5,255 nt of DNA, taken from assembly GCA_018334735.1 (NCBI GenBank), contig JAGXLK010000238.1:1-5255 (forward strand), written 5' to 3'. This document shows, piece after piece, positions 1 to 5,255 of the stretch. The stretch is from Planctomycetota bacterium. Lineage in GTDB: Bacteria; Planctomycetota; Brocadiia; SM23-32. How positions within the stretch are numbered: the first letter of the stretch is position 1; each line of letters opens with the position of its first letter. The translations under genes and the position numbers were made by a program. The notes under the pieces are model-generated. The model saw only the letters and a program-made list of their open reading frames with translations. It was not told the origin of the DNA and searched no databases.

Positions 1-486
1 CGGTTCGTTCTCGAGCACGCCCGGAAAAGCATGGGCAAAATCAGCGGCCAGCTCTTTAACAGCGTTCTCGGAGAACTGCTGACGACCGGGCGGGGAGGCA
101 AACGTGCGAACGCCGTCGGGCTGTATTGTGCAGGCAGGCCGGTGTACGACAAGCGATATTCCGCCATTGGGACCGTCAAACATGAAAGCCAGCCAATTCC
201 GCCGAGTTCTGAACCCGACCATGACCAGACTTACCCACCTGGTATGGCTCACTCCTTCCGGGGGGTGATCCCAGGCGGTAGTTCGGACGTCGCTGCAGCG
301 GGCAGTAAATCTATCCCGTGCATCGAGCCCAGCTATGAATCCATCAGGCGCCGTTTGGACCTTTTCTGGGCCCGTCTGGTGGAAGGAAACTTGAAGGGTG
401 CGGGCGTTGTCGGCCGCACGAAGAGGGGGGAACAAAACCACGAGCGATAGGAGAGCCGGAAACCAGGAACTCAGTCTGTCTCTCAT
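1..486 (-). CDS. Unrecognised exported protein, N-terminal 162 codons (3' end outside window)
   Basis: The minus-strand frame stays open from an ATG at 486 to the left edge. The first 25 residues look like a Sec signal peptide: a charged start (MRDRL), a hydrophobic core at about residues 8-20 (WFPALLSLVVLFP), and a likely cleavage near LRA|AD (residues 22-26). The mature part is mixed, with two cysteines (64 and 119), a Trp/Phe-rich stretch around 84-103 (RWVSLVMVGF then WLAFMFDGPNGG), and a more polar end. I recognise no family. The product is probably periplasmic, extracellular or envelope-attached. A purine-rich GGGGAA lies 11 bases before the ATG, which is rather far. An in-frame GTG at 495 is an alternative start but sits too close to that site. 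A plus-strand open frame covers 31-450, but its protein has no recognisable features, so I prefer the signal-peptide reading. It is divergent from zwf. The gene call is fairly sure; the function is unknown. Confidence 0.65.
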   Translation of the reverse strand, partial: MRDRLSSWFPALLSLVVLFPPLRAADNARTLQVSFHQTGPEKVQTAPDGFIAGLDARDRFTARCSDVRTTAWDHPPEGVSHTRWVSLVMVGFRTRRNWLAFMFDGPNGGISLVVHRPACTIQPDGVRTFASPPGRQQFSENAVKELAADFAHAFPGVLENEP

Positions 487-559
487 AGGTGTCACGCTTC
501 CCCTATCTCGGATGCCAGCGGAGCGCCGGTTTGTCGTCAATTCAGGCCTGTGGGCGTGC

Positions 560-579
560 AGACAATAGTTGACTTGTCT
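560..579. repeat. Short inverted repeat AGACAA-N8-TTGTCT
   Basis: Six-base perfect arms are separated by TAGTTGAC, and a second TTTGTC follows at once (579-584). It lies about 75 bases upstream of the leftward gene's start, in a position suitable for an operator. Arms of this length can occur by chance in 400 bases. Confidence 0.22.
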
Positions 580-621
580 TTGTCATGTTTTGAACTCATA
601 TTTACCGGTTAGCTGGCAAAA

Positions 622-645
622 ATCATGACGCACTTTGCTCATGAT
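622..645. repeat. Inverted repeat ATCATGA-N10-TCATGAT
   Basis: Two perfect 7-base arms face each other across a 10-base spacer, giving half-site centres 17 bases apart. The core TCATGA is itself palindromic, so the arms are also direct copies. It lies about 250 bases before zwf and 136 bases before the leftward gene. The stem is AT-rich and no clean T-run follows, so an intrinsic terminator is unlikely. A protein-binding site is possible but unproven. Confidence 0.35.
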
Positions 646-894
646 ATTCTTTCCCCCCGCGCGTCTGTCAAGCAAAAATCGGGGAGGGGGCGGGCAGTTG
701 ACCGCGGGCTGGCACATCAGGGAGAGTCGAAAGCAAACATTGGCCGCGCACTGGACACAAAGAGGCTGCGCACTTAGCATGGGTAACTTACCGATCAGGT
801 TTTGACGCGGTCTCTTTGAACAGACAAATTTCCTCAGTTCCAATTAAGGTGCGCTCGCTATTTTTAAATTTGATCTTTACCAAGAGAGGAATCA

Positions 895-2454
895 ATGTTT
901 CTTAGTTCCGATAGAGAACCTCAACCTTGTGTGCTGGTAATTTTTGGTGGGAGCGGCGCACTGACAGCCCGGAAAATAGCACCTGCTTTATACAATCTGG
1001 CCCGTGAAAACAGATTGCCGGATAATGTTGCTGTCGTTGGCTTTGGGCGAAGTGAGCTTAGCACGGAAGCTTTCCGCAAACGTTTTGAAGAAAACATTGC
1101 GCAATACTCGCGAACAGGAGCGGCGGACGAAAACGTTTTTTCTTGGTTGGCACCGCGCATTTTTTACCAGCAGGGCAATTATCACGAGATAGAATCTTTT
1201 AGGGAACTCGGCGAGTTACTTGATACAATCGATGAACAATATCGGACAGACGGCGGACGAATTTTTTATAACGCCATCCCGCCTCAACTAATGTCCGATG
1301 TGGTAGTAAATCTGCACGAAGCAAAATTGCTTGTGCGCCGCATGCCCCACGAGGAAGAAGAAAAAGGGCCCATGCGGATTGTCCTCGAAAAACCTTTCGG
1401 TCGCGATCTGGGGTCCGCCAGGAAGCTGAACCGGACCCTTGAGGAGCGAATAGAGGAAAGCCAGATCTTCCGAATGGACCATTACCTTGGAAAAGAAACT
1501 GTCCAGAATTTACTGGTTTTGCGGTTTGCGAATTCGATCTTTGAACCCCTCTGGAACAATAGACACGTGGCGCACGTGCACGTGACCGTTGCGGAGACGG
1601 CCGGTGTTGAAGAACGTGCTGGCTATTTTGAAAATACAGGCGCGTTGCGGGATGTGCTTCAAAATCATGTGTTGCAGCTGCTTGCCTTGTTTACGATGGA
1701 ACCGCCAGTCTCACTCGATCCCAATTCTATCCGCGACGCTAAGGCCAACGTTCTGAAATCTCTGCGTCGTAGCAGTGAAGAGGATATCCGTTGTTCAACC
1801 ATAAGAGGGCAGTACGCAACCGGAGAGATCGATGGGGAGAAAGTTTCCGCGTATCGGGAAGAAAAAGGAGTCGCCACCGATTCAAATACGGAAACGTTCG
1901 TGGCGTTGCGGACTTATATTGATAACTGGCGCTGGTCGGGGGTTCCATTTTATCTGACAACCGGCAAACGACTCGCTGAACAGGTTACTGAAGTAGCGAT
2001 CGAATTCCGTTCTGTGCCCAATATACTCTTTCGCAGGGCGCGAGATGAAGAACTCAGCACGAACCTGTTAAAAGTCCGTGTCCAGCCCGAAGAAAGTGTC
2101 ACCCTGCGTATTTGTTCCAAACAACCCGGCCTGGGGATGCATATCTCGTCCGAAGAAATGCACTTTCCCTGCGATACGCGTGTGGCGTCAGCAACACCGA
2201 AAGCTTACGAAAGACTTTTGCTGGATGTCATGGCGGGCAATTCGACGCTTTTCACTCGTCGTGATGAAATCGAATTGGCCTGGGAATTTGTCGAGCCAAT
2301 CATGCATTACTGGGGAGAGCAGGGGCCGCCCGAGTTTCCGAACTATCCCGCCGGAACCTGGGGGCCGATCCACGGCAAAGATTTCTTCCGCCCCGACGTT
2401 TGCTACTCGCTTTTCCTGAACCGTATGGATGAGGTGCAGGATGAAAATTCATAG
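895..2454 (+). CDS. zwf: Glucose-6-phosphate 1-dehydrogenase
   Basis: This cytosolic enzyme oxidises glucose 6-phosphate to 6-phosphogluconolactone with NADP+ (or NAD+), the first step of the oxidative pentose-phosphate and Entner-Doudoroff routes. The 519 residues are near the usual 480-515. An N-terminal Rossmann domain (about 11-200) carries the cofactor loop FGGSGALTARK at 17-27. Next come EKPFGRD (165-171) and the active-site signature RMDHYLGKE (193-201), with Asp195 and His196 as the expected substrate/catalytic pair. The second catalytic His is His258 in RDVLQNH. The C-terminal domain contains VPFYLTTGKRL (350-360), LFTRRDE (452-458) and YPAGTWGP (484-491). Arg52 in GFGRSE sits where Arg binds the NADP 2'-phosphate in relatives, which favours NADP (inference). 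One oddity is that the loop has Ala22 where the family almost always has Asp (GDL). The start is ATG with GAGAGGA four bases upstream. mntP follows after 42 bases, probably in the same transcript. Confidence 0.96.
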   Translation: MFLSSDREPQPCVLVIFGGSGALTARKIAPALYNLARENRLPDNVAVVGFGRSELSTEAFRKRFEENIAQYSRTGAADENVFSWLAPRIFYQQGNYHEIESFRELGELLDTIDEQYRTDGGRIFYNAIPPQLMSDVVVNLHEAKLLVRRMPHEEEEKGPMRIVLEKPFGRDLGSARKLNRTLEERIEESQIFRMDHYLGKETVQNLLVLRFANSIFEPLWNNRHVAHVHVTVAETAGVEERAGYFENTGALRDVLQNHVLQLLALFTMEPPVSLDPNSIRDAKANVLKSLRRSSEEDIRCSTIRGQYATGEIDGEKVSAYREEKGVATDSNTETFVALRTYIDNWRWSGVPFYLTTGKRLAEQVTEVAIEFRSVPNILFRRARDEELSTNLLKVRVQPEESVTLRICSKQPGLGMHISSEEMHFPCDTRVASATPKAYERLLLDVMAGNSTLFTRRDEIELAWEFVEPIMHYWGEQGPPEFPNYPAGTWGPIHGKDFFRPDVCYSLFLNRMDEVQDENS

Positions 2455-2500
2455 AATCGTGTCGATCATTGATCACCTCAATCCCGGAAGCATTTCATGA
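2441..2500 (+). CDS. Possible 19-codon peptide bridging zwf and mntP
   Basis: A short open frame, MKIHRIVSIIDHLNPGSIS, starts at an ATG inside the last codons of zwf in a different frame. It ends at a TGA that overlaps the mntP start codon as ATGA. GAGG lies six bases before its ATG (2431-2434). Such an arrangement could couple translation of mntP to zwf. It resembles no protein I know, and a 20-codon frame is common by chance. mntP also has its own ribosome site (GGAAG, 2486-2490), so the peptide is not needed to explain mntP translation. Confidence 0.2.
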   Translation: MKIHRIVSIIDHLNPGSIS

Positions 2501-3054
2501 GTCTTTTTACAGTCATAATGGTTGCAATCGGCTTATCGGCGGACGCTTTTGCCGTTTCTATTGCTGAAGGTATTACCATTCATGAGGTCAGGATGCACCA
2601 CATTGCACGCATTGCTGTTGTGTTCGGCTTGTTCCAGGGCCTTATGCCGATCCTGGGATGGTCGGGAGGGCTCCAACTCAAAAGTTTTGTCTCTGGGGCA
2701 GGGCCATGGATTGCGTTCGGCCTTCTCACAATTATTGGCAGCAAGATGGTCATCGATGCAATCTTTGGCACCGAAACGGAGGGGCGCGGACGGGGAAGCC
2801 GTGGCGTGAGACTCATGCTCCTGGGAGTGGCAACGAGTCTCGACGCCCTTGCTGTCGGCGTAAGCATAGCGCTGTTGGGAACGGCTATTTGGATTCCGGC
2901 AACAGTGATGGGGCTGATCACCGCTTTTCTCTCCGCGATCGCAGTCTATGCCGGAGACAGGATCGGAACGAAACTGGGGCGGAAAGCGGAAATCCTCGGC
3001 GGAGTCGTTTTGCTGACCATTGCCGTCAAAACGCTTCTGCAGCACGTGATGTGA
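2497..3054 (+). CDS. mntP: Manganese efflux pump MntP (DUF204 family)
   Basis: This inner-membrane protein exports Mn2+ and protects against manganese excess. Its 185 residues match the family's usual 180-190. Six membrane segments can be drawn at roughly 3-22, 36-56, 67-90, 105-126, 131-151 and 165-183, in the two-times-three arrangement expected from internal duplication. The hallmark acidic motifs are present in both halves: LSADAFAVSI with Asp16, and TSLDALAVGVS with Asp116, equivalent to the two essential Asp regions of E. coli MntP. GRKAEILGG (161-169) also matches E. coli closely. A charged loop (TETEGRGRGSRG, 92-103) separates the halves. The start is ATG with GGAAG six bases upstream. 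Many mntP genes sit behind a yybP-ykoY manganese riboswitch, but only 42 bases separate this one from zwf, so no such leader fits. Cotranscription with zwf is the simplest reading. The gene converges on the SDR gene. Confidence 0.95.
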   Translation: MSLFTVIMVAIGLSADAFAVSIAEGITIHEVRMHHIARIAVVFGLFQGLMPILGWSGGLQLKSFVSGAGPWIAFGLLTIIGSKMVIDAIFGTETEGRGRGSRGVRLMLLGVATSLDALAVGVSIALLGTAIWIPATVMGLITAFLSAIAVYAGDRIGTKLGRKAEILGGVVLLTIAVKTLLQHVM

Positions 3055-3072
3055 CGGAATAGTGTGGTGTTT

Positions 3073-3108
3073 CGGAGAGACATGAAGGACATAAGGGACG
3101 GAAGGGAC
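3073..3108 (+). repeat. Degenerate 9-base tandem repeat, four units
   Basis: Four consecutive 9-base units read CGGAGAGAC, ATGAAGGAC, ATAAGGGAC and GGAAGGGAC, with consensus about RKAAGGGAC; the GAC end is invariant. The array sits just after mntP in the gap between two convergent genes. It is purine-rich on the plus strand and does not form a stem. A following 9-mer (TGGGCGTCC) no longer matches. Confidence 0.5.
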
Positions 3109-3162
3109 TGGGCGTCCGGACTTGCAGTGCGGGGCCGGGTGCATCCAATATTATTTTCAGGT

Positions 3163-4167
3163 CTAATTGACCTCGAACATCCAGTCTTCCGGGCCCTTGA
3201 CTTCTTCTTTGATCCCGCGCGCAACGAGTTCAAGGCACTGCTGCGAATTGACCTGAGGAGCGTAGAGCTCCTTTGTCATTTTGTCGATGTCAGCAACGTA
3301 CGTTTCGTGCTGCCCTTCGGCCTCAGCTTCTTCGAACTGCACGTCAATCCCCACCAGTTCGGCGAACTGGACGGCGATTTTTTCAAGGCTCCATGGTTCG
3401 GGCCCGGAAATGTTGTAGACGCAACCGAAGGGATTATCGTTGAGCTGAGCCGGTTCCGCGCAGGCAGCGGCTTCGATCGTTGCGTACGTGAGATCGCTGA
3501 TGTAGCCCAGATTCATCGGTCGTTTGCCTTCGGGACTCGAAACTTTCGGAAGGGTTTGATTGCGAAGGATGCGAGCTATGGTGCCACGTGCCGGTCCGCC
3601 ACCACCCCAGGGGAAAATCGGCCAGAAGTACCGCGTTATGGACACAGGAATATCATACATCTCTGAAAGTCCGAGAGTTTTCCATTCCAGCTGGATTTTA
3701 CTGATTTCGTAGGGGTTGTCACCACCGATTGCCAGGTCTGATTCCTTGCGGGCAACCCCCGGTGGGCAGGGCTGATAAACACCTCCCGTGCTCCCCATCA
3801 CAAACGCCGTGTCAGTGTCTTTGAAATGGAACATAAGACGCGCCCCGGCGAGGGTATTGACGCGCTGGAAATAGTCAAAGTCTCCGAAAGCTATATCTTT
3901 CGAGAATCCCCAATGAACGGCCATGTTAAAGACGTAATCGTAGTCGGCGGGTATGCCGTCGAACGGCGAATCATGGCTCAGGTCCCGTTTCCACAGGACG
4001 TCGCAATACTTTTCCAGCTCCGCTCTAACGGCAGCGTCGCTAAAACGCGCCAGCACGTCGACTTGATTGTTTCGGGAGAGGACGTAGCAGAGTGCTCGAC
4101 CGATATTGCCCGTGCCGCCGACAACCAGAACCTTCTTACCTTCAACAGATTTTTGCTCTATTGTCAT
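3163..4167 (-). CDS. NAD(P)-dependent epimerase/dehydratase (extended SDR)
   Basis: A 334-residue cytosolic extended short-chain dehydrogenase/reductase, of the usual length for sugar-nucleotide epimerases and dehydratases. The Rossmann fingerprint VVGGTGNIG is at residues 15-23. The end of the second strand reads VLARF, with Arg41 where NAD-preferring members have an acidic residue, hinting at NADP. GSTGGVY (125-131) gives the Ser/Thr, and YEISK (153-157) is the catalytic Tyr-x3-Lys. Downstream, GYISDLTYA (221-229) and YNISGPEPWSLEKIA (251-265) correspond to the family's VDDLA and xNIGGxE regions. The substrate is not readable: epimerase, dehydratase or reductase are all possible. I chose the ATG at 4167 because AAAGGA precedes it by eight bases. 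The frame continues upstream to 4251, but the added 28 residues (Ser/Thr-rich) look non-coding and would cover the promoter. It is divergent from the amidohydrolase, which suggests a shared pathway. Confidence 0.88.
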   Translation of the reverse strand: MTIEQKSVEGKKVLVVGGTGNIGRALCYVLSRNNQVDVLARFSDAAVRAELEKYCDVLWKRDLSHDSPFDGIPADYDYVFNMAVHWGFSKDIAFGDFDYFQRVNTLAGARLMFHFKDTDTAFVMGSTGGVYQPCPPGVARKESDLAIGGDNPYEISKIQLEWKTLGLSEMYDIPVSITRYFWPIFPWGGGGPARGTIARILRNQTLPKVSSPEGKRPMNLGYISDLTYATIEAAACAEPAQLNDNPFGCVYNISGPEPWSLEKIAVQFAELVGIDVQFEEAEAEGQHETYVADIDKMTKELYAPQVNSQQCLELVARGIKEEVKGPEDWMFEVN

Positions 4168-4175
4168 CGCAATTG

Positions 4176-4181
4176 TCCTTT
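4176..4181 (-). promoter_or_regulatory. Ribosome binding site fixing the SDR start
   Basis: AAAGGA on the minus strand lies eight bases before the ATG at 4167. The upstream in-frame ATG at 4251 has no comparable site, so this decides for the shorter protein. Confidence 0.6.
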
Positions 4182-4201
4182 TTGCTAACGGAGAAGACCG
4201 G

Positions 4202-4230
4202 ATATTACAGGTTGATGTTGAAGTTGGCAA
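4202..4230 (-). promoter_or_regulatory. Likely sigma70-type promoter of the SDR gene
   Basis: On the minus strand, TTGCCA (4225-4230, five of six matches to TTGACA) is followed after exactly 17 bases by TAATAT (4202-4207, four of six), with TG immediately upstream of the -10. Transcription would start near 4195 and leave a leader of about 28 bases that contains the ribosome site. This is the best-spaced promoter in the window. It lies inside the region that the longer SDR frame would code for, supporting the ATG at 4167. Confidence 0.5.
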
Positions 4231-4239
4231 ACGTAAAAG
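4212..4239 (+). promoter_or_regulatory. Weak candidate promoter toward the amidohydrolase
   Basis: TTGATG (4212-4217) and TAAAAG (4234-4239, four of six) are separated by 16 bases on the plus strand and overlap the minus-strand promoter. It would give a leader of about 135 bases. Another pair, TTGAAG (4315-4320) and TAATGT (4338-4343) at 17 bases, is closer but poorer. Neither is strong evidence. Confidence 0.2.
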
Positions 4240-4381
4240 CGAAGCATCCAATTTGTTACCAACACATGCGTGAGTTCCGACCGGTCCAGCTACAATTGGG
4301 CAGCATTATTTCGGTTGAAGCCGAACGGGGGAAGTCCTAATGTGGTGGTGAAGGGAGTGATTTTAGAACGCAGGAGATAAA

Positions 4382-5255
4382 ATGATCGATCAGGATCAGC
4401 TTGTCGGTGAGATCGAAGATGAGTTGTGGGAAATCCCAACCGTCGACGCACACGAGCATTTGCCGGCCGAAAAAGAACATATTCAAGGAAAAGCGGATTT
4501 TTACCATCTTTTTGAGCATTATTGTCAGGGAGATCTCGTCGCCGCAGGGGCGACTCAGGAAGATCTTGAATTTCTCAGCGATCGGGACCGGCCGCTGGAA
4601 GAACGCTGGCAGAAATTCCGCCCTCTTTTCCGTGCCATAAGGACCGGGGCTTACGCACGGTCGGCACTTTTAGCCATGCGGGATTTGCTGGGCGTAGAGG
4701 AACTGAATGGCGACTCGTATGTAAAAGTGGGGGAGCAGCTGGAATCACTGAGGGCCGAGGGTGAATACGATTTTGTGCTGCGGGAAAAATGCAATATTGC
4801 GGCGTGTATCGACTGCTGGCAGCTCGGCGCAGAGTTCCCGGACTACTTTTTTCATCTCGCACCAGGACCACAGCTGATCGATTTGTTCAGCAAAAACGCT
4901 CTGGACGAACTTGGGGCTGAATGCGGCATTTCTGTCCACAGCCTCGACGATCTTCTGGACTGCATGGATTGTATGATGGGGGAATGGGACAATAACCCGA
5001 AAGTCGTCGGGATAAAACTGGGACATGCTTACCAGAGGACCCTGAATTTCCGCAAAGTGGGTCGGGCGGAAGCCGAAAACGTATTCAACAAGATTCTTAC
5101 CAACGAGACACACGCGCTATCGAATCATGAAGCGTTGCCGCTGCAGGATTACCTGGTGTTTCAGATGGTCGGACGTGCCAGCGAAATCGATCTGCCGATT
5201 GTGATCCATACAGGGCTTCAAGCCGGGAATTACAACCGGATTCGTAACCTCTCTC
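4382..5255 (+). CDS. Amidohydrolase-superfamily (TIM-barrel metal-dependent hydrolase) protein, 5' part
   Basis: The frame is open for 291 codons from the ATG at 4382 to the right edge, so the C-terminus is missing. AGGAG (4372-4376) lies five bases upstream. IPTVDAHEHLP (18-28) carries the strand-1 metal-binding HxH motif (His24, His26) of the superfamily. VVGIKLGHAY (208-217, Lys212) looks like the barrel strand that holds a Lys or His near the metal. LPIVIHTGLQAGNYNR (272-287, His276) resembles a following metal-ligand strand. The long helical insert between residues 30 and 150 resembles the Amidohydro_2/uronate-isomerase-like proteins more than dihydroorotases. The reaction could be hydrolysis, decarboxylation or sugar isomerisation, and I cannot choose. 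There is no signal peptide, so it is cytosolic. The remaining ligands (a later His and the strand-8 Asp) should lie beyond the window. It is divergent from the SDR gene across 214 bases, suggesting shared control. Confidence 0.85.
   Translation, partial: MIDQDQLVGEIEDELWEIPTVDAHEHLPAEKEHIQGKADFYHLFEHYCQGDLVAAGATQEDLEFLSDRDRPLEERWQKFRPLFRAIRTGAYARSALLAMRDLLGVEELNGDSYVKVGEQLESLRAEGEYDFVLREKCNIAACIDCWQLGAEFPDYFFHLAPGPQLIDLFSKNALDELGAECGISVHSLDDLLDCMDCMMGEWDNNPKVVGIKLGHAYQRTLNFRKVGRAEAENVFNKILTNETHALSNHEALPLQDYLVFQMVGRASEIDLPIVIHTGLQAGNYNRIRNLS

Larger units (their letters stand above)
487..894. other. Divergent intergenic region, about 400 bases without a gene
   Basis: This stretch separates the leftward exported-protein gene from zwf and should carry the promoters of both. 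I see no coding frame with start, ribosome site and protein-like composition. The one open minus frame (583-843) begins at TTG with no ribosome site and is Cys/Pro-rich in a random way. The stretch contains an inverted repeat at 560-579, a longer one at 622-645, and a GCGCACT direct repeat 22 bases apart (746-752 and 768-774). A C-run then G-rich stretch lies near 653-690. Several TTGAC-like hexamers occur (569, 802), but none is followed at 16-18 bases by a good -10 hexamer. Regulation of zwf from here is inferred only from position. Confidence 0.6.

Noticed and set aside
31..450. Plus-strand open frame of 139 codons with a GGAAAA before its ATG
   Set aside because: It lies opposite the minus-strand frame that has a clear signal peptide. 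Its own protein is Gly/Ser/Arg-rich without domain features, as expected of an antisense shadow.
802..830. TTGACG and CAAATT at 17 bases as a zwf promoter
   Set aside because: The -10 matches only three of six positions. The alternative TTGAAC (816-821) with TCCAAT (839-844) is only slightly better, so neither is called.
583..843. Minus-strand frame of 86 codons in the zwf upstream region
   Set aside because: It starts at TTG with no ribosome site, and its composition is Cys/Pro-rich without domain features.
2455..2496. Manganese riboswitch (yybP-ykoY) ahead of mntP
   Set aside because: The gap is 42 bases, far too short for that RNA, and I see no paired structure like it.
3095..3117. GGACG-N12-CGTCC as a terminator between mntP and the SDR gene
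   Set aside because: The 5-base stem has a large loop and no T-run follows on either strand. It also overlaps the 9-base repeat, which explains part of the match.
3064..3666. Plus-strand 200-codon frame
   Set aside because: It covers the SDR gene's 3' half on the opposite strand, where conserved SDR motifs are plainly coded. There is no ribosome site before its start.
4168..4251. N-terminal extension of the SDR protein by 28 residues
   Set aside because: The added residues are low-complexity Ser/Thr/Arg, no ribosome site precedes the upstream ATG, and the segment contains a well-spaced promoter and the AAAGGA site for the shorter form.

Overview
The window comes from a bacterial chromosome of roughly balanced base composition. 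It has ordinary short intergenic gaps and Shine-Dalgarno sites, and nothing in it marks phage, plasmid or insertion-sequence DNA. It holds five protein genes. Three are complete: glucose-6-phosphate dehydrogenase (zwf), a MntP-type manganese exporter, and an extended short-chain dehydrogenase/epimerase. Two run off the edges: an unrecognised exported protein on the left and an amidohydrolase on the right. The gene mix and protein style would fit an environmental heterotroph, possibly of the Planctomycetes-Verrucomicrobia-Lentisphaerae group. That placement is a weak impression, because there is no rRNA or other marker gene here.

Layout. Positions 1-486 (minus strand) hold the first 162 codons of a signal-peptide protein whose 3' end is outside the window. 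Positions 487-894 are a gene-free divergent intergenic region with several short inverted and direct repeats and no convincing consensus promoter. Positions 895-2454 are zwf, followed after 42 bases by mntP (2497-3054), so the two are probably cotranscribed. A 19-codon open frame bridges the gap, starting inside the zwf tail and overlapping the mntP start by ATGA. Positions 3055-3162 separate mntP from the convergent dehydrogenase and contain a degenerate 9-base tandem repeat. Positions 3163-4167 (minus) are the SDR gene. Positions 4168-4381 are a divergent promoter region, and the amidohydrolase begins at 4382 and continues past 5255.

Functionally, zwf supplies NADPH and 6-phosphogluconolactone at the entry to the oxidative pentose-phosphate or Entner-Doudoroff route. 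Its usual partners (pgl, gnd, edd) are not next to it. MntP exports Mn2+ and has no obvious biochemical link to zwf beyond cotranscription. The divergent SDR and amidohydrolase look like a small catabolic or sugar-modifying pair sharing a control region, but their substrates cannot be read from the sequence. I found no sign of a wholly new system. The most notable points are an unusual Ala in the zwf cofactor-binding loop, the zwf-sORF-mntP junction, and the 9-base repeat.
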